Below are positions 19,201 through 34,200 of a stretch of 64,000 nt of DNA, one piece after another. The notes below the pieces were generated by a model. That model was not told the origin of the DNA and did no database searches. It worked only from the letters and a program-made list of their open reading frames with translations. How positions within the stretch are numbered: the stretch's first letter is position 1; each line of letters starts with the position of its first letter. Source of the DNA: Symsagittifera roscoffensis (Eukaryota; Xenacoelomorpha; Acoela; Convolutidae); NCBI RefSeq assembly GCF_963678635.1, contig NC_087069.1, positions 19,630,660 to 19,694,659 on the forward strand. The letters are read 5' to 3'. Position numbers and translations under genes: made by a program.

Positions 19201-22200
19201 GTCTGGCTCCCATTCGAGAGCTTGATTTTAAAATCGGTGGCACTGTTTTATGCAGTGAAACTTGCAAGGAAGACGAATCGCCCCTATTGGGCTAAGTGGA
19301 TTATTTCAAAACAACATGGGTTGGAACAATTCTTTGTTGACACAGGGGGCAGGAAAATTTGCGATCTCGATTATTTGAGCTCTTAAAGCACTACAAAAAC
19401 AACAAAACACTAAAACAACTTGAGAGCCTTTCTTTCAAGTGGGATTTCTAATTTCATTTATGCTTAAATTTGCATCTACTGTCTCTTTCATTTGATCTGA
19501 TCAAAAAGTTTTGCCTCTAATAATTGTCGCCTGCTACGAATAGTCGCTCGGTGCCACTTGTCGCTTTTTTTCAATGCGACGAATTGTCGCCTGCGACAAA
19601 AATTAATTCCAATCTCCCTTAAAACTACGGAAACGGATCAGGAGGAGTCCATCCAGGTAACTCGGACTATCATACAAAAAAGATCCGAAGTAGGCAGAAA
19701 CCGGAGAGTAAAAAATTATCACTTGTAACTTCTCATGCAAACCTGGATTTTGAGATTTTTTTAAGATATTTGACGCATCAAACTTACCCTACAAGTCCTC
19801 CGAACACTACCAGCACATAATCCACATCCAGTTGTCTCATAATGCCATAGGCGTGTTCCTCAGTAGAGCTCATAGCCTGGCCCACTCTGGATATGTGAGT
19901 GTTGTTCCAGGTGTTGTTATCCACTAGAATAGTCCGGTTGCCCATGGCTGTAATTTGATACCCATAATCCCACCATGACATCACTTTCGAGTCCTGAAAC
20001 ATAAATTTTAAAGTCATTGTAACAAAAAAAATTATGATATCTTAAGGAATATCTTTTAAACCAATTTAATATTTTTCAAACACAAAAAGCCAACATTATG
20101 ACCTACAAGAGCCTGTACTATAGAAAAGATTACGTCACTGGAAATTATGATAATATCAGTAGTCGATTTAGTACGAGAGGGCCGCCCGCTTTTCGGGAAT
20201 TGGACATACTTGCACAGAAAATGTCCACCCTTTGAAACGTCTTTTTTGCACAACAAACTTGCGTCTTTGGGCGTTTCAGAAAAGCTCAGAAAATGTGTGG
20301 TCACCATGATGATTTTTTTTTGAATTCTTCTTCCTTTATTTAGAAAATCATATATCCGCCCCAGGAATAAACAACCGTGTTGAAAGACCCAAAATTGACA
20401 ACTTTTCTACTTTTGATATTTGCCCAGAGACCTTGATTTTAATTAGTTTAAATAAACCAAATATGAAGTATAAGATATTATGAACAAGGTGAGCCGTTGT
20501 TGCGCATGTAGCATAAAATGTTCGATCTTATGTTTTTAAAATATTTCATATAAGCCAAGAACAAATAAAAAAATTGACACTAAACAACAATTGGAAATAA
20601 CGGAACACACTTAGCATTTGAACTTTTACAGCGCTTCGAGTTCACTTTAAGTTTTCGACCGAAAAAGATAAAAACTGTCTCTTGCATATGTTTGTGCGTT
20701 CAAGTGATTTCGACAATAAATTGGCATGTACTTTTATATAAGAACAAGAGGGCTTAACACCCTTATTCACTTTTATTCACACCCTTATTCACTTTTATTC
20801 ACACCCTTATTCACCATAGACAACTCAACCAACTGGGTCAAGGTATAAATGCATCTGTAATTTTGCGTTTCAAAAAATCATCATCACAACTTCTTTCCGG
20901 ACAAAAACTGAACGCGCAAAAATACAAAAATGTACCCACGATTCCTTCTGATGGTTTTAATCGTGGCATTCGCTAGTAACATTGGCACCGAATGTCTGGA
21001 AAAAGAGGTGAGTAATTTCAGTATGGTTCTATAAGTTTTTAAAATAACAAATGTGGCTCAATGAAAACAATGCGAGAGCTGAAAATTACTAATATCTACC
21101 AGTCACTGAGATGTTCATGGACTTACCTTTAATTCCGACGCAGACGAAAGTTACAAAAAAATCAACACGCAGGTTGGAAAAATTCAACCCGATTCAAGAA
21201 AGAGAAAGACCTTTTTCTAATTTTATAACAAAATTTTCAAATATGCAAATTAGTCATCTTAAAGCTTATCGAATTTCATTTTAACTTAAATTACATTTCT
21301 TTGATGAAGGTCTTTCAAATTTGATTTCTTTTTTATTCTGCTCAGAAGCCTTAATAAAACTAAATCACGCAAACTTTGTCTCACTTTCATTTTTGTTATT
21401 GTCGAGCGTATCTGCCATTCTCTGGAAAATAACGAAGGTTTGAACAAGACGAAAAGAGGTATCAACCAAAACTGACTAGAACGACGAGCGGCAAAAAGAA
21501 ACATGACGGCACATTTGAACACCTTCGAATCCAAAAAAGGGTGGAAAACCAGTGATTGTGTTCATCGACTCTCAATTACGCTTTTTTGTGATTTGTATGA
21601 ATTTTTTTATTCAGGAGCTCAAATTGCCTTACATTCAGCTATATGTAAGCTCTTCACTGCGTTTATTGACATTTAATAGTTCTTCACTCCGATGGTAATG
21701 AGAAAGTCAAATGAAAATCTTTTTCAGACAGAGCTGTTCACTTCGGATTATGGCACAAACTTCACAACAATGCTGAAAAATAAGTATCGCAGATGCTATA
21801 AAGCACACCAAACATAGATAGAGACGAGATATCCGACGCAATGAATCATCTAGATTTTCTGGAGGACAAGGTGTCTGGGGATATGGCTTCTAGGTGAGTA
21901 TCTTTTTTAGTTTCGAACTGAACTACCGTAGTCGCAACTTGGACAGTCGCAAAGCAGAGCTTCGCATCACTAGCGATCCAAATTGAATGACTAGCACTGC
22001 TTGTAGATGAACCGACAAAGTAAAAATAAATAAAAACTTCAAATACTTATTTTCGAAATAACAAAAAATCAAAAAAGCATTTGGACCTGAATCACCTGCA
22101 CGATTACAAATTTTACAAACACAGGCGAAGCGAAACTTCGCACTAGTTGAGATGTAACACATACATAGGATGACAAACTAATCAATTGAAAACTGCAGAA

Positions 22201-25200
22201 ATTTTTTTGCCAAAGATAAAAAAAACTGATCTATTAAAAACTTTCCAAATTTTTCAGAAATGTTAAATGAGCATCGAAACTAAGCCTACTAAACTGCAAC
22301 AAAGCCAACAATTCTTCAGCAGAAACACAATGAAACACAGTTTATGAGAAAAAATATCTCCTGACCAGTATCGAGCCAGTATTAGTAAAACTCGGCTACA
22401 TCTGAGGTTCGAACATGGGACCTAGATATTAAGTCTCACGCAATAACAACTCAGCCAGGGACGCTTGATGAATCACAAACACTAGCCATAAATACAGCAG
22501 CAAGCAGATGCTATGAAATTTATCATGCTGAAGATCATGATTATACCAAAAGTGCCACCAAATAAGTGAATTCCACTTTCATAGCAAAATAAATTCCACT
22601 TTCAGTGAACATTTTTATTTGCGAGCTAGGTTAGAAAAAAAGAAGGTTCATACTAATACACTACGCTGCTCGCTAGTATAATGAACGAGCTTAAGCCCCA
22701 AAATATTTTCAAAAAACCAAATAAAAAATCAAAAGCACTAAGACAATTTCATGCATCTTTGGTAAAATTTTTTACGTAAGGCTTAAGAGTGATTTAGATT
22801 GCTTTCAACTGTTCTTAAATTTCAATTTCAAAAACTTTGTGTTCAATTGCTCTCATTTCATATCAACAAAAAAATTACACAGATGCGAAGCTGCGCTCGG
22901 CAAACACTTGCGAGAACACGATCAAAAAGCAGCTCTATCAAGTGACATAAGAAAATAAGCCTCGAATTTGCAAAAACTCGAGGCTTAGCAAAAACTCTAA
23001 TCACCAAAAATCTGCAATCTAGCAAATTTGAGTCTCACGCGCTAACCATTCAGCCATGGATGCTTAAAATCCCCGGAAACTAGCCACCAATAACGCAGCT
23101 ACATATGCTAATAAATTGCCAATTCGATGCAGCAAAAGTAGCACCAAATACAAAAAGATACAATTTTGCATGTAATAAATATCAAATCATAAAGCCACAT
23201 TATGTATGAATCATTCCTTTCAAAAAATTGCGAGATATATTGAGCTAGAAAATTTCTGAAATCGAGATTTTATTATTGTTATGTTGTTTGAAACAAATAG
23301 CTTTCTTCGGTTCACTTGATGAATTAAAAATGCATCAACTGTGTAAACTTATAACTATTCGAATGTCAAAACACATGTTATCAATAGGCTGTAAACGTGC
23401 AACATATTGCAAACCATTTTGTATTTCCAATTCCATGCAGCAAATATCGTTGCTTTAAGTGGCCACAAAAGTCGCAACAATATTTCCGACTTAGGTTGCA
23501 AAAAAACAAAGTTCGTACTATAGCACATTGCTTCGCAAGAGTAAATATGAAAAACATTAGGGAAACAAGCCGACAGAAACAAAGCCGACCGATCTCGGTG
23601 CCGAAAATCTACCGAAAACTTTTGGCTTAGATAAAAAAAATACTTTGCAACTCTAACGTTCACCAAAGGTCCATTTGCAGTTAGTACACTCCACTCCAAC
23701 CATGCTATCAATTCAGCAGTAATAAAACTTGCCATTTGACCATTTGACCTAGTGGCCGGTTGGAAAACCCTTGCTTATCGCAAAGGTAAAAACGCTTAGA
23801 TAATTGGATCTTATGAAACGAAAACCAGTGATCTATCTTTTGATGTTATCTCCAATCATTTGCATTCCTCAATATTGTAAAAAGTTGACTTAGTCCTTTA
23901 AAGCGAAGTCGATATTCGGTTACAATGGAAGAAAGTCGAAGAGAACCCAGTCCGTTAAAAAGCCTCAGTCTTTTGTAATATTTTTAGCTGATGCAAGGAG
24001 CACTACAAGAGCTGAGAAGGTGAACAGACAAATAAAACGGATAGTCGACCAAGCACAAAAAAAACAATCACTTCATTTGAACAGATGCGGCATATGATGG
24101 TTTCGGGATTTGATTGATGTCAATAAAAATTGGTTGCAGAACAAATACAAAAAAGTATTTAGATTGCTCAAGCCATAACACAAAGTACAAAGAAGGGCAT
24201 CAAAAAGGGCAAAAAATATCGACAGATGTTTTCAAAATGAAACATGTAGCACAGAATCTTCAGGCCACAATGATATAAGAGAAATCAAACAGAAAAAAAT
24301 CACAAACATTGAGGGTCAAAAATATTATTATAAATTACTTTTTCTTCAATATTCACTTACTGTTGTTAACTAAGTTAGTAAGGCAATTAAATTAGATAAG
24401 AAACTGCACGTGAGGTAATAATTGATACGAAAACGCAAAAAGTTAGTGGGGAAGTCAGCCTCTAATCAACGCTCGTTGATTTCCTCTGAAAACCGTAAAT
24501 AAGGCCAAAAAGGCTTTACTATGACATCACACTTGAATCTTTACGAGGTTTTTTGAGGTACAAAAATTTGGGTTGAACAACAAAATCCTACCCCATAGGT
24601 CTTACCCGCTTCCTTTACCCATGAAGGGTGGAGGTCTTTACCCGTGGGGGTGGCGGCACAGAAACTTTTTTCGGATGACACGACGCAATAAGAATCCACT
24701 AAGTCGATATTAATTAAGCCAAAATTTTTTAAGCCGATAAAACAAGGGAAAAAGTGAACTTTTAACTAACCGAGCTGGTAAAATTAGGACATATTTTTAA
24801 AAGGCTAAATTTACAGCAGTGATAATGTTTGCAGCTAAAAAAAACGATTCTTAGATGAGGCACTACGCCGACAAAACATAAGCAGACAAATAATGAGCCG
24901 AATTTTTTTGAACCAGAACATTTACCGTTTGAAAAAGAACTAACGCTGGTCAGATTCGAACCCAGGACCTTTGCCGTCCTTGGCGTATTCGTTATTACCA
25001 GTCTAAATGTGCGAGGGACTAAAAAAATTTGAATTCATTATGAACCAAGGTAACCACCAGGAGACCAATGAGTCCTTTGGACAAAGTTGTCTACGTGGAA
25101 AAAGTCTAATAGTACCCGGTTGCAATACTCTTGCTATCACAAGGTTAATAAACGCATTTAAACAGAAAAAAAACACTGACTGGTTCTCCAGTAAAATCTC

Positions 25201-28200
25201 ATCTTTCGGATTTCAAAGTGAAAGATAGATGCCTTTTAAGCCCTATGAATCTCTTAAACAACTTATGATTGACATTATTATGATAAAATTAACCCAACTT
25301 GAGAAAACTGTATGAAAACTTTTTTTTTCACTGGGAAATCTGAAAATTAAATTCCATTTTCAAAACTAGAAGCCCATCACGTTTTTCGTAACCTTTACAC
25401 TTTTCATGTTCGATAGTGGAGCTTGCTTTCCTTTTACAAAGAGGCGAAGCAGCGCTTCGCTAACACTAGTGAAAACACGATAAAAAAAACAGCTCTATCA
25501 AGTGAAATAAGAAGTAGAAATCAGTCTCGAATTAGCAAAAATTGGGCTACGTGTAAGATTCGAATCTGCGACCTAATGCAATCAGGAGATTTTGCGTCTC
25601 ACGCACTACTCATTTGGCCACGCAATCTTAAATACTAAACACTAGTCACAATAAAAGCAGCTGCATATGCTAATAAATTGCCAATGCGATGCAGCAAAAA
25701 GGACATAAAAAACGAATAGACTCAATTTTGCAAGTAATAATTTGGAATATAACGAACCGAAGGCATCCACACTAATTTTGCCTGTAACAAATCGCAATGC
25801 ATATAGACACAAAATGTATAAAATATGCACTTCAAAAAATTGAGATATATTGATTTAGAAAATTTCTGAAATCGAGTTTTTATTACTGCTATGTTGTTTG
25901 AAACAAATCCCTTTTTTCGGTTCATTTGATGAATTAAAAATGCATCAACTGCGTAAACTTATTACTATTGGAATGTCAAAGCACATGCTATGAAAAAACT
26001 GTAAAGGTGCTCCATAAGTGGCGCCAATATTTGCGACTTTAGTTGGAAAAAAGAAGGTTCGTACTTAAACACTCGCTTTGCAAGTGTAAACAAAAAAAAT
26101 GAAATTAACTTAAACATAAATCACGATTCAAACTGCGAAAAACTAAACTTGAGCCTGAACAAACTTCAAGGCTTTTCCTGAAAAACAAAACGCCAAGAAA
26201 ATCATAGCTACCTATATAAGAGTCTGAACTACGTTCATCGACTCTTTAAAAAAGATGGCCTTTAAGCTCTTTAAATTTTAAGACTAGTTTGAGAAAACTG
26301 GATCAAAACGTTATTTTTTTCGCTGGTAAATCTGAAAATTGAATTCCTTTTTCAAAACTAGCAGTCGGCCACGTAATTCGCGACCTTTACATTTTAGCTG
26401 TTCGATAGTGGAGTTAACCATCTTTTTAACAATGGAAATGAACTGAACTTAAAAAGAAATCTCGAGTCAAACCGCAAAAAAAAATTGAGCGTGAACAAAT
26501 TTTTAGAATTTTCTTTTAAAGAAAACGAAAAAACATCATGACAACTAATATAAGAGTCTGAATTTTGTGCATCTACTTTTAAAAAAAACGGTAAGAAACC
26601 TTTTGCTCAATTGATCCTTGAGGAATATTTATTTCTGAAAAAATCATTACGAGGCCAAACTGTGCACTGGATAGGCGCAAAATTTTGTGTCTGTACGTTC
26701 CTGGATTCCAGAGACAAGTTTTTAAACATGTTAAAATTTTGTCGGAACGATCAAAGAAAAGTAAAGAACAAAAGAAGAACAAAGGGAGCGTCCTTGTTGC
26801 GGAATCCGCTTACAATGCACAAAATGCACAGTTTGGCCTCGTAATGATTAAGCTCAGGGAAATGACCAGTGTCATTTCTGCTAACAAATTTTCGATCCGA
26901 AAATTCTACTACCTCAGTGCAAAATATTAGATAAATGGGTTTTAAAAGAATATGATGTGTATGATTATTCCAACCAACCACAAAATAGTTGAAGATACGT
27001 TATTTGGGTTGCTTTTACACGCCAACGTCAGTGCAAAAAACTCGTATGAAGACCAGGATAGATCAAATTTAAACCCTTTCTGATGTGAATAGAGATGCAA
27101 GGAAATATCCCAACAACTTTGTCCAGCCTTTTAAACTTAAAAGGAAAATTTTGATTTCTGGAGTATTTTGCGCTAAACTCCATGGCTCAACTTACAAAAA
27201 AAAACACTAAATAACTTAAGATAACCAATAGTTTTTCAAGCCCAAGATCACCATCTCTCCGATCCAAAGGCGAGGAGAAAACTTATAATTCGGGTATATT
27301 TTTCGCACGATTTGGGGATGTTTTTTTTCCTACCAAAACTTAAAAAATCTGCCAATTTTGAACTTAACTTGCAGGCAAGGTTGCCTTTTCGGACGACATT
27401 AAAGCTTGGTCTCTGTCAGAGAAAATAAATAGTTAATGCAAAAGTTTTACGAAACAGTTCATTTGATCCTTAAAATAAACTTTGTCAATCTGAGTTTGTT
27501 CATATTTATCATACCTCGGCTGTGTTCTTGGCCAACCATCTATATGCCTCTCTGAAGTCATCAAATATAATCCTGTTTCCGTCTCCTCCTTTGGCCCCGA
27601 GGACAATCGAGGGACTAGAATAGGCTTCACTCGTCACCCACACACAGTGCATTGCATACATGGATAGGAAGAGAGTTAGAAAGGCAATCACGGCTCCTGC
27701 TATTTCACCCTTGGCCGGGTAGCTGCTGTCGTTGTAAGACGAGTACTTCTTGCTTCCTGAAATTTATTTAGGTTAAAACAGAGGCGAAGCTGAACTTCGC
27801 AAACACTAGCATGAAAACGGAAAAAAGTAGCTCTAAAAGTGCCAATAAAGAGAAAAAAGGCAAGAAAAAAGTATTTGAAGTAAACTAATGCACAGAAGCG
27901 AAGCTGTGCTTCGCAAACAGTAGCGAGAACACGACAATTATGAGCCTCACGCGCTAACCACTCAGCCACGGACACTTAGTCGATCACAAACACTAGCCAC
28001 AAATAAAGACGAGAACAGATGCTATGAAATTTCCAATGCTAGTTCGTGATATAGCAAAAAAGCACACAAGTGAACATTTTTATTAAATTTGCGAGTTAGG
28101 TTCGAACCATAGTCATCGGACAACCGAGTTTTATCATAATGTATCGTACCTGAAGACTTGGAAGTGGAAGATTGTTTGTTGGCTTGTTCTATGTAGTTTC

Positions 28201-31200
28201 GCATGTAGAGAGTCAAGATTGAACTTATTCCGATTCCACCAACTACACACATGATTGGCGCTAGGACTAGCATGAGACGCACCATCACACCCTTAAATAT
28301 GACATCGTCTATTGAAATTATCTGGTGCCTCTTTTCAAAACCAAGACCCAACTTCAAGAATTGGATTAATATTACCTACCAAAATTACATGTTAAACGAA
28401 AAAAAAATCGTTTTAATATCTGGTGGGTTAGCGTTGAAAGATCACATAATTAATAAGGTGCCGCTTATTTGACAAAACTATGTTTGCTATATTTGGTCAA
28501 ACTGACTTCGTATTTTACACAGAGGCAAAGCGGAGCTTCGCACCACTTGCGATACAAAACAAACAACAAAAACATGAAAACGAATAATGCTGAAAAACTA
28601 TATGAACCAAATTTTTCGTATGTCTCGATTAAAAAAACTAGAAGCCCAGCTAAGTTGGTGCCTGTTCGATATATTTTGAGTTTGTACAACTTATGTGGAA
28701 TGAAATGGGTAATTTAAAAACTTTTTAAATGGGACTTTGTTCGATACCTTAGTTGTTTCTCTCCTTAAAAAAAGTACGAGTGAAAATTTTTGAGAAATTG
28801 GATTTTTCCACGGGCATAACATTTCTCTGACAAAAAACTGTCAAAAAAAATTGGGCATGGCCGCTTATGCCCAATTTTTGTTTGAATCTGTTATTTCGAT
28901 TGCACTCAAAATCTAGAAATTGGGCGTCAAAAAGATTCAAAAAAACAGTCAAACCCAAAATCTAGAAACCAAAATTACAAGTGTAATAACTTGGTAGGAG
29001 CAGAGAAAAATCATCAAAAACACTGACATTGTTTAACAATGCTATCTGTCGCCTTTCGGGAAAAGCTCACACGAAAGCATTTTGGTAATAACTTTTCTGG
29101 CGACTTCACTTCGGCTAACTTCAAGTAGCTGAGAAACCTTTTCATTCTGAAAAGATTTTCGCTTTTCATTCTGATATAAATTTAGCGAACAGCGGATGAA
29201 ATTGAACCGCCATTTACTTGACGGACTATCTTTGTATTCAGGGGCGGATCTAAGATTTTCTCGTGGGGGGGGGGGGCGGATTTTCAAAAAACTTTCGTAA
29301 AACTTGACCTTTTTTTAGGTTGACCAAATTGATTTTCCGAGCTTTCCTAAAGCAGTAAAAAAAATGCTATTTTGGCCAAATTTTCTGCGCCGCAGGCAAA
29401 TTTTTGAAAAAAAAACAGGTCAAAAAAGCCGTTTTTTGGCACTTTTTGAAAAATTTTGATATAAAACTCACGTTTTTTGGCGCGCGCTCCCCCTCAAAAT
29501 TAGTATATATTGGCGCCTTTGGGTCAGAAGGGGGTCGAATCCCTGGACGCCCCCCTCCCTAAATCCGCTTCTATCTGTATTTCTTATCTTTGCAGCATAA
29601 TATTGGTTAACTTATGCCTCTTAAAGACAATCTATGGGTCAATCCTTTTGCATTGAACTTGCTAAAAAATTCCTTTTATTTTTTTTTTCAAATGGTAGCT
29701 GTGATCTGTGCTTATCCTGTTAATCATACAATTTATTCCTAAACAGAGTGGCTATACTCATCAAATAAGCCAATGTTCTGAACTCACCGCAAAATAGATG
29801 CTGGTTATGCCGTACATAATCACGAATATATTCTGCTCTGTGAGTTTATTGAAACAGTAGTACATGCCCACTGGGAACATGATGACGAGCAAGTGGAGAT
29901 CAAAATAGAAGGAGGACCAGGCTGTCGGCTGGTGTTCTGACACTGAGGCTATGATTGGGATGTTGTTCTTGGCATAGGAGGGGTCCAGGAGCGAGTAGAA
30001 TCTGCCGGTCCAAGGGGCGATCTGGAACAAAAAAAACTCATTTTTAAGGAAAAGTTTTATCCGATCTACTCATCAAATCCCTACCCTATACAGCATGTAG
30101 GAAAGAACTAATTATAACTTTTAAGGTTTAATTCATAATAAATAAATTACACTCATGAAAAGTGTGAATTCAACAGTTCAGCTGAAGAAAATATTGTAAG
30201 AAAATAGGAATTTCCGTTTTGCAATCAGGGGAGTATGAACAGCTAAAGCGATCCCGTTTCTTTTTATTTGTAACATTTTAATAACGCAAGTATAAAATTG
30301 AAACGTTAATTAAAACAATTCCTGAACAGTCAATTTAAAAACAACTATTATTACGTATACAACAAATAATGGAATAAATTTATGGTGGAGATCAAAGAGA
30401 AATCACTACGTTTTTAATAGGATAAATCCAGCCTATACCAAAATTAAATATTTTTTTCCAGCTGCAAATTCTCATTTCTAAGATTTAAAACAGCTTGATA
30501 CTTGTTCTATTTTCTCTCGCTAGTATGCATTTTCCATAAGTATCTACGTGTCATGTTCTCAGAAATGTACTTCATGTATTACTTTCTCATATTCACGTAT
30601 TACTTATGGTTGTTATTTTTCAAGAATTAAGTAAATCGAATATCGACATATGAAAAATATCAATATATCTCTTTGAAAGCAATACCGCATACCTTTCCCA
30701 GGAACTGCAGAATCGATGCTCCAGTTACTGCTCCTCCCACGCTAATAATCAAGAAAAACTTGACTAATGTAAAGAAATCATCCGGCTTCAGTCTAGCTCT
30801 TAGATACTCCACAAACGCATAAATCTGACACAGTCCGAAAACTCCAAAAGCCGCCATATGCTCACTAGTTTCAACAGGTTGGAATCCAACAAATGGAATC
30901 TGCATTGAAAATAGGGTTCCCAGACAATACACTGTAGTATATGCAACGTATACTCTATGAGAGAATCTTCCAGTAATCATGAGGACTAGCACATGCAGAG
31001 GAATCAAGTTGATGAGGAAGACATAACCACCCCAAGACGAAACCATGTAAAAGTAAGCCAGAGAACACATTACACTCCAGAACATGGATCCAGTCTTGAC
31101 TGATTTGAGCCAGAGGGTGTATGTTAGCATCATACAGAAGATTGCGATTCCCTCATTGTCGTAGGATCCTGCCACTGATCTGGATATATAACCAGGCACT

Positions 31201-34200
31201 GTGGACATCAAGGCTGAAGCCACTAGACCAGCTGCAGTATTCTAGAACATTCTCATTATTTCCAACTGTTTTTTTTCGATTCATCGAAAAAATATATTGG
31301 TGAAGAAATATTGTTTTTCATATTCTAATAACCTAATTAATGTTATCTATTGATCACTTTCAAATCATTCGAACTTAATTGAAGTTCACCCAAAAGTTGT
31401 AACTAGAGTGCTTTTTATTTTGCATACCTGTTTCGTACGAAAACATAATTACACATCTTTTTGCTCTCATCGCTAGTTACTTTTTAAAACGAACAATTGG
31501 TTCTTTCTCGTTCATTTGAAGCCACAAGTACTCACATGAGCCTCTTTTCCGAAGTGGTATGCTACTACGACAGTGAATGATGAAAAGACAGGGGCTAAGA
31601 ACACGCACACTTCCCTCACATCAACTGTGAGATTCAATCCATTCAACAGATAGTAGATTAAGGAAGATGTCACCATCAGGCCTAAACACGGTTAGCATCG
31701 CATCAAAAAAAACACGCACGGTTACAACTTATAATATACTTGATTAATTTCTCAACAAATCAAAACCACTTGTTTTCAAGTTTTCCAATTTTAAAAATAT
31801 TTTCTTCGATATTTCTCTTACTTCATTCACATCCAAATAAAAAACAGCAAGCACCCAATATTCCAATAAAAAATGAGTGCCAATTGATAAATTATTCCTT
31901 AAAATTTAGCTTGCATATGCGAAGAACACACACAATCAAAAGACAAAAAAGATGACACAATCACAGAGACGTTTTTAGTCAGAACGAACTCAAAAGCATT
32001 CAATTAGAATCACTGGGAATCTCATGCACAAGAAGTTGATAGTATGACGAAAGATTGAAGAAACCCAAAGCTAAGAGCTGATCAACTAAAAATGAGACAG
32101 CAGAAACACAATTTGGTTGGACGCCTGTTCCGACGCATTAAAAACTTTATTTCAAAGTTGAAACGCGAAGTTTTTAGGCGTCCTAAGCACCGAATACATT
32201 TAAACCGAGTAAACTTTCGAGTGAAAAAAAGTTAAAGAGAAAACGCTTCCATGTTACACGTTTCCGAACTTCAACACAGAGGCGAAAAGGAGCTTCACCT
32301 CACTTGCGATACAACTATCATAAAAAGTATGAGTCGAAAAAAAATCAAAATGTTGAAAAAAACTAGGTGAACCAAAATTTTAGTATGTCTCTGAAAGGAC
32401 ACCTAGGGCTCAGCGAAAGCTGGAGGTAATCATTTAACATTTTTTTAAATTTTGTTATACAGATGCGGGACGAAATGTGTAATTTCAAAAATTAGACTGC
32501 CCAAAACAGTCGTTGTTTCTCAACAAAGTGATAAGAGTGAAATTTTTTGAGATTTTGGAATTTTCCCAAAGACTTATCCTTTATCTTACAAAAAAATAAG
32601 TGGTAGCCACTTCTGCAGGAAAAAATCGCGCAACCGCTTTTTCCGATTTACATCTCAGATTTGAAAGGGTAATTAAACAAAAATTCAAGTTTCTATGAAA
32701 TAGTCAAAATTCAAAAATCGGTGACTTTTTTCAGCTAAAATCAGGTCCTGGCCGGTAAATTAGGGAAGATAACCGAAATCGTATTTGTCGATTGAACACT
32801 GAACCTGAGAATTGACAAGTAATTTTCGAGTCGTCCAATTTAAAAAAAAACTGTCCAATTTAAAAAAAAAACATTCACTTGTTTAAAGGCCATATTTTTT
32901 TCCAGCGGAAACTGGGCTTAGCAAATTATAAAATTAAGCTTCCAGCAACATGTTCGGTCGATTAAACCTATGATATCAGTTTTGGTGGGAAAGTTATCGA
33001 TAAGACCAAAAACGTTCAACAAATCAGAGAGTTGACAATTCCTAGAATCATAACTTTTAATTTAAAAAAAAATTAGGCGTAGCCACTTATGTAGAAGAAA
33101 TTTAACCAACCTGCTATTTCGATTGAACCCAAAAACGTAGTTATGGTCGAGTAGTTCTCGAGAGAAGTCAAAATGTTTCAGTAAACAATAAAAAATCAAA
33201 ATTTTGACTTTGCCGAGGGCCATTATTTGTTTTGTATAAAAAAAATATAGGCGTAGTCGCATATGCAAAGGATCTTCGCACAACACGTTCTTTGGAATGA
33301 ACCCAAAATTTCAGGTATAGAACTGTATTTTTTGGTTAAATTCAACAAACTTTGGAAAAAAAACGCTCAAAAAATCAAAAAATTGACTTTTCCGAGGACG
33401 ATAACTTTTTGTGTAAAAAATTGTAAAAGGTACCGCTAAAGCAGGTGAGCTTCCTTCTACCCGCTGTCTCGGTTGAACCCGCAAACTCAGGTTTGGGAGG
33501 TTAGTCTCAGAAAAATTTGAAAAAGATTTTAAAAACGGTCAAAAAAATCAAAAACTTGACTATTCCGAGGCCCATAATTTAATGGGCAAAAAAAATTGGA
33601 GCATAACCGCTTATAGAGGGGAGCTTTTCAACTCCGTTGTGACCATTAAACCTAAATACCAGATTTGGTAGGCTAGTTTTTGAGAAAACGAAACAAAATA
33701 TCGGTCAAATATTCCCCCCACAGACGTTTTCGAAGGCTGTAGACAAAAGGGGAAAGCAAAAAGAGACCAAAAGAGTATGCAGGTCTTTCTATGTATCCCC
33801 TTTTTTGAAATACAACAGAAAGTTTTTTAGGGGAAAAACAATCTATTGCAAAAAAGATTAAAATTTTCCAAAGCCTTCAAAAAAAATAAAATATAAACAC
33901 CCTTATCTTTTCATAATACCTGTTTTTATCAAACAGGAAATCTGGGCAAACATGCCAAGCAAGACATTTGAAATTCCAATAAGCAACTGGACAAAACTTA
34001 GGAATCGGAAACAAGGCGGACAACCTTTGAGCAGACACCAGTTGAGCCGAAAAAAAACTTACTATGTTAAAAACTTTAAAAAGTTTCAAGTCCCCGTTGA
34101 AACTACCATGTAGTAACTAGTACTCAGCCATTGGTTAAATTTGATTTTTCAAGAGATTGATCATGTTTGGTTGCTGCAGAAATGATTCAACTGATTTTGT

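Noticed and set aside
22405-22465. Functional tRNA gene
   Set aside because: Only box-like motifs in antisense orientation. No complete cloverleaf, and copies occur inside dispersed repeats.
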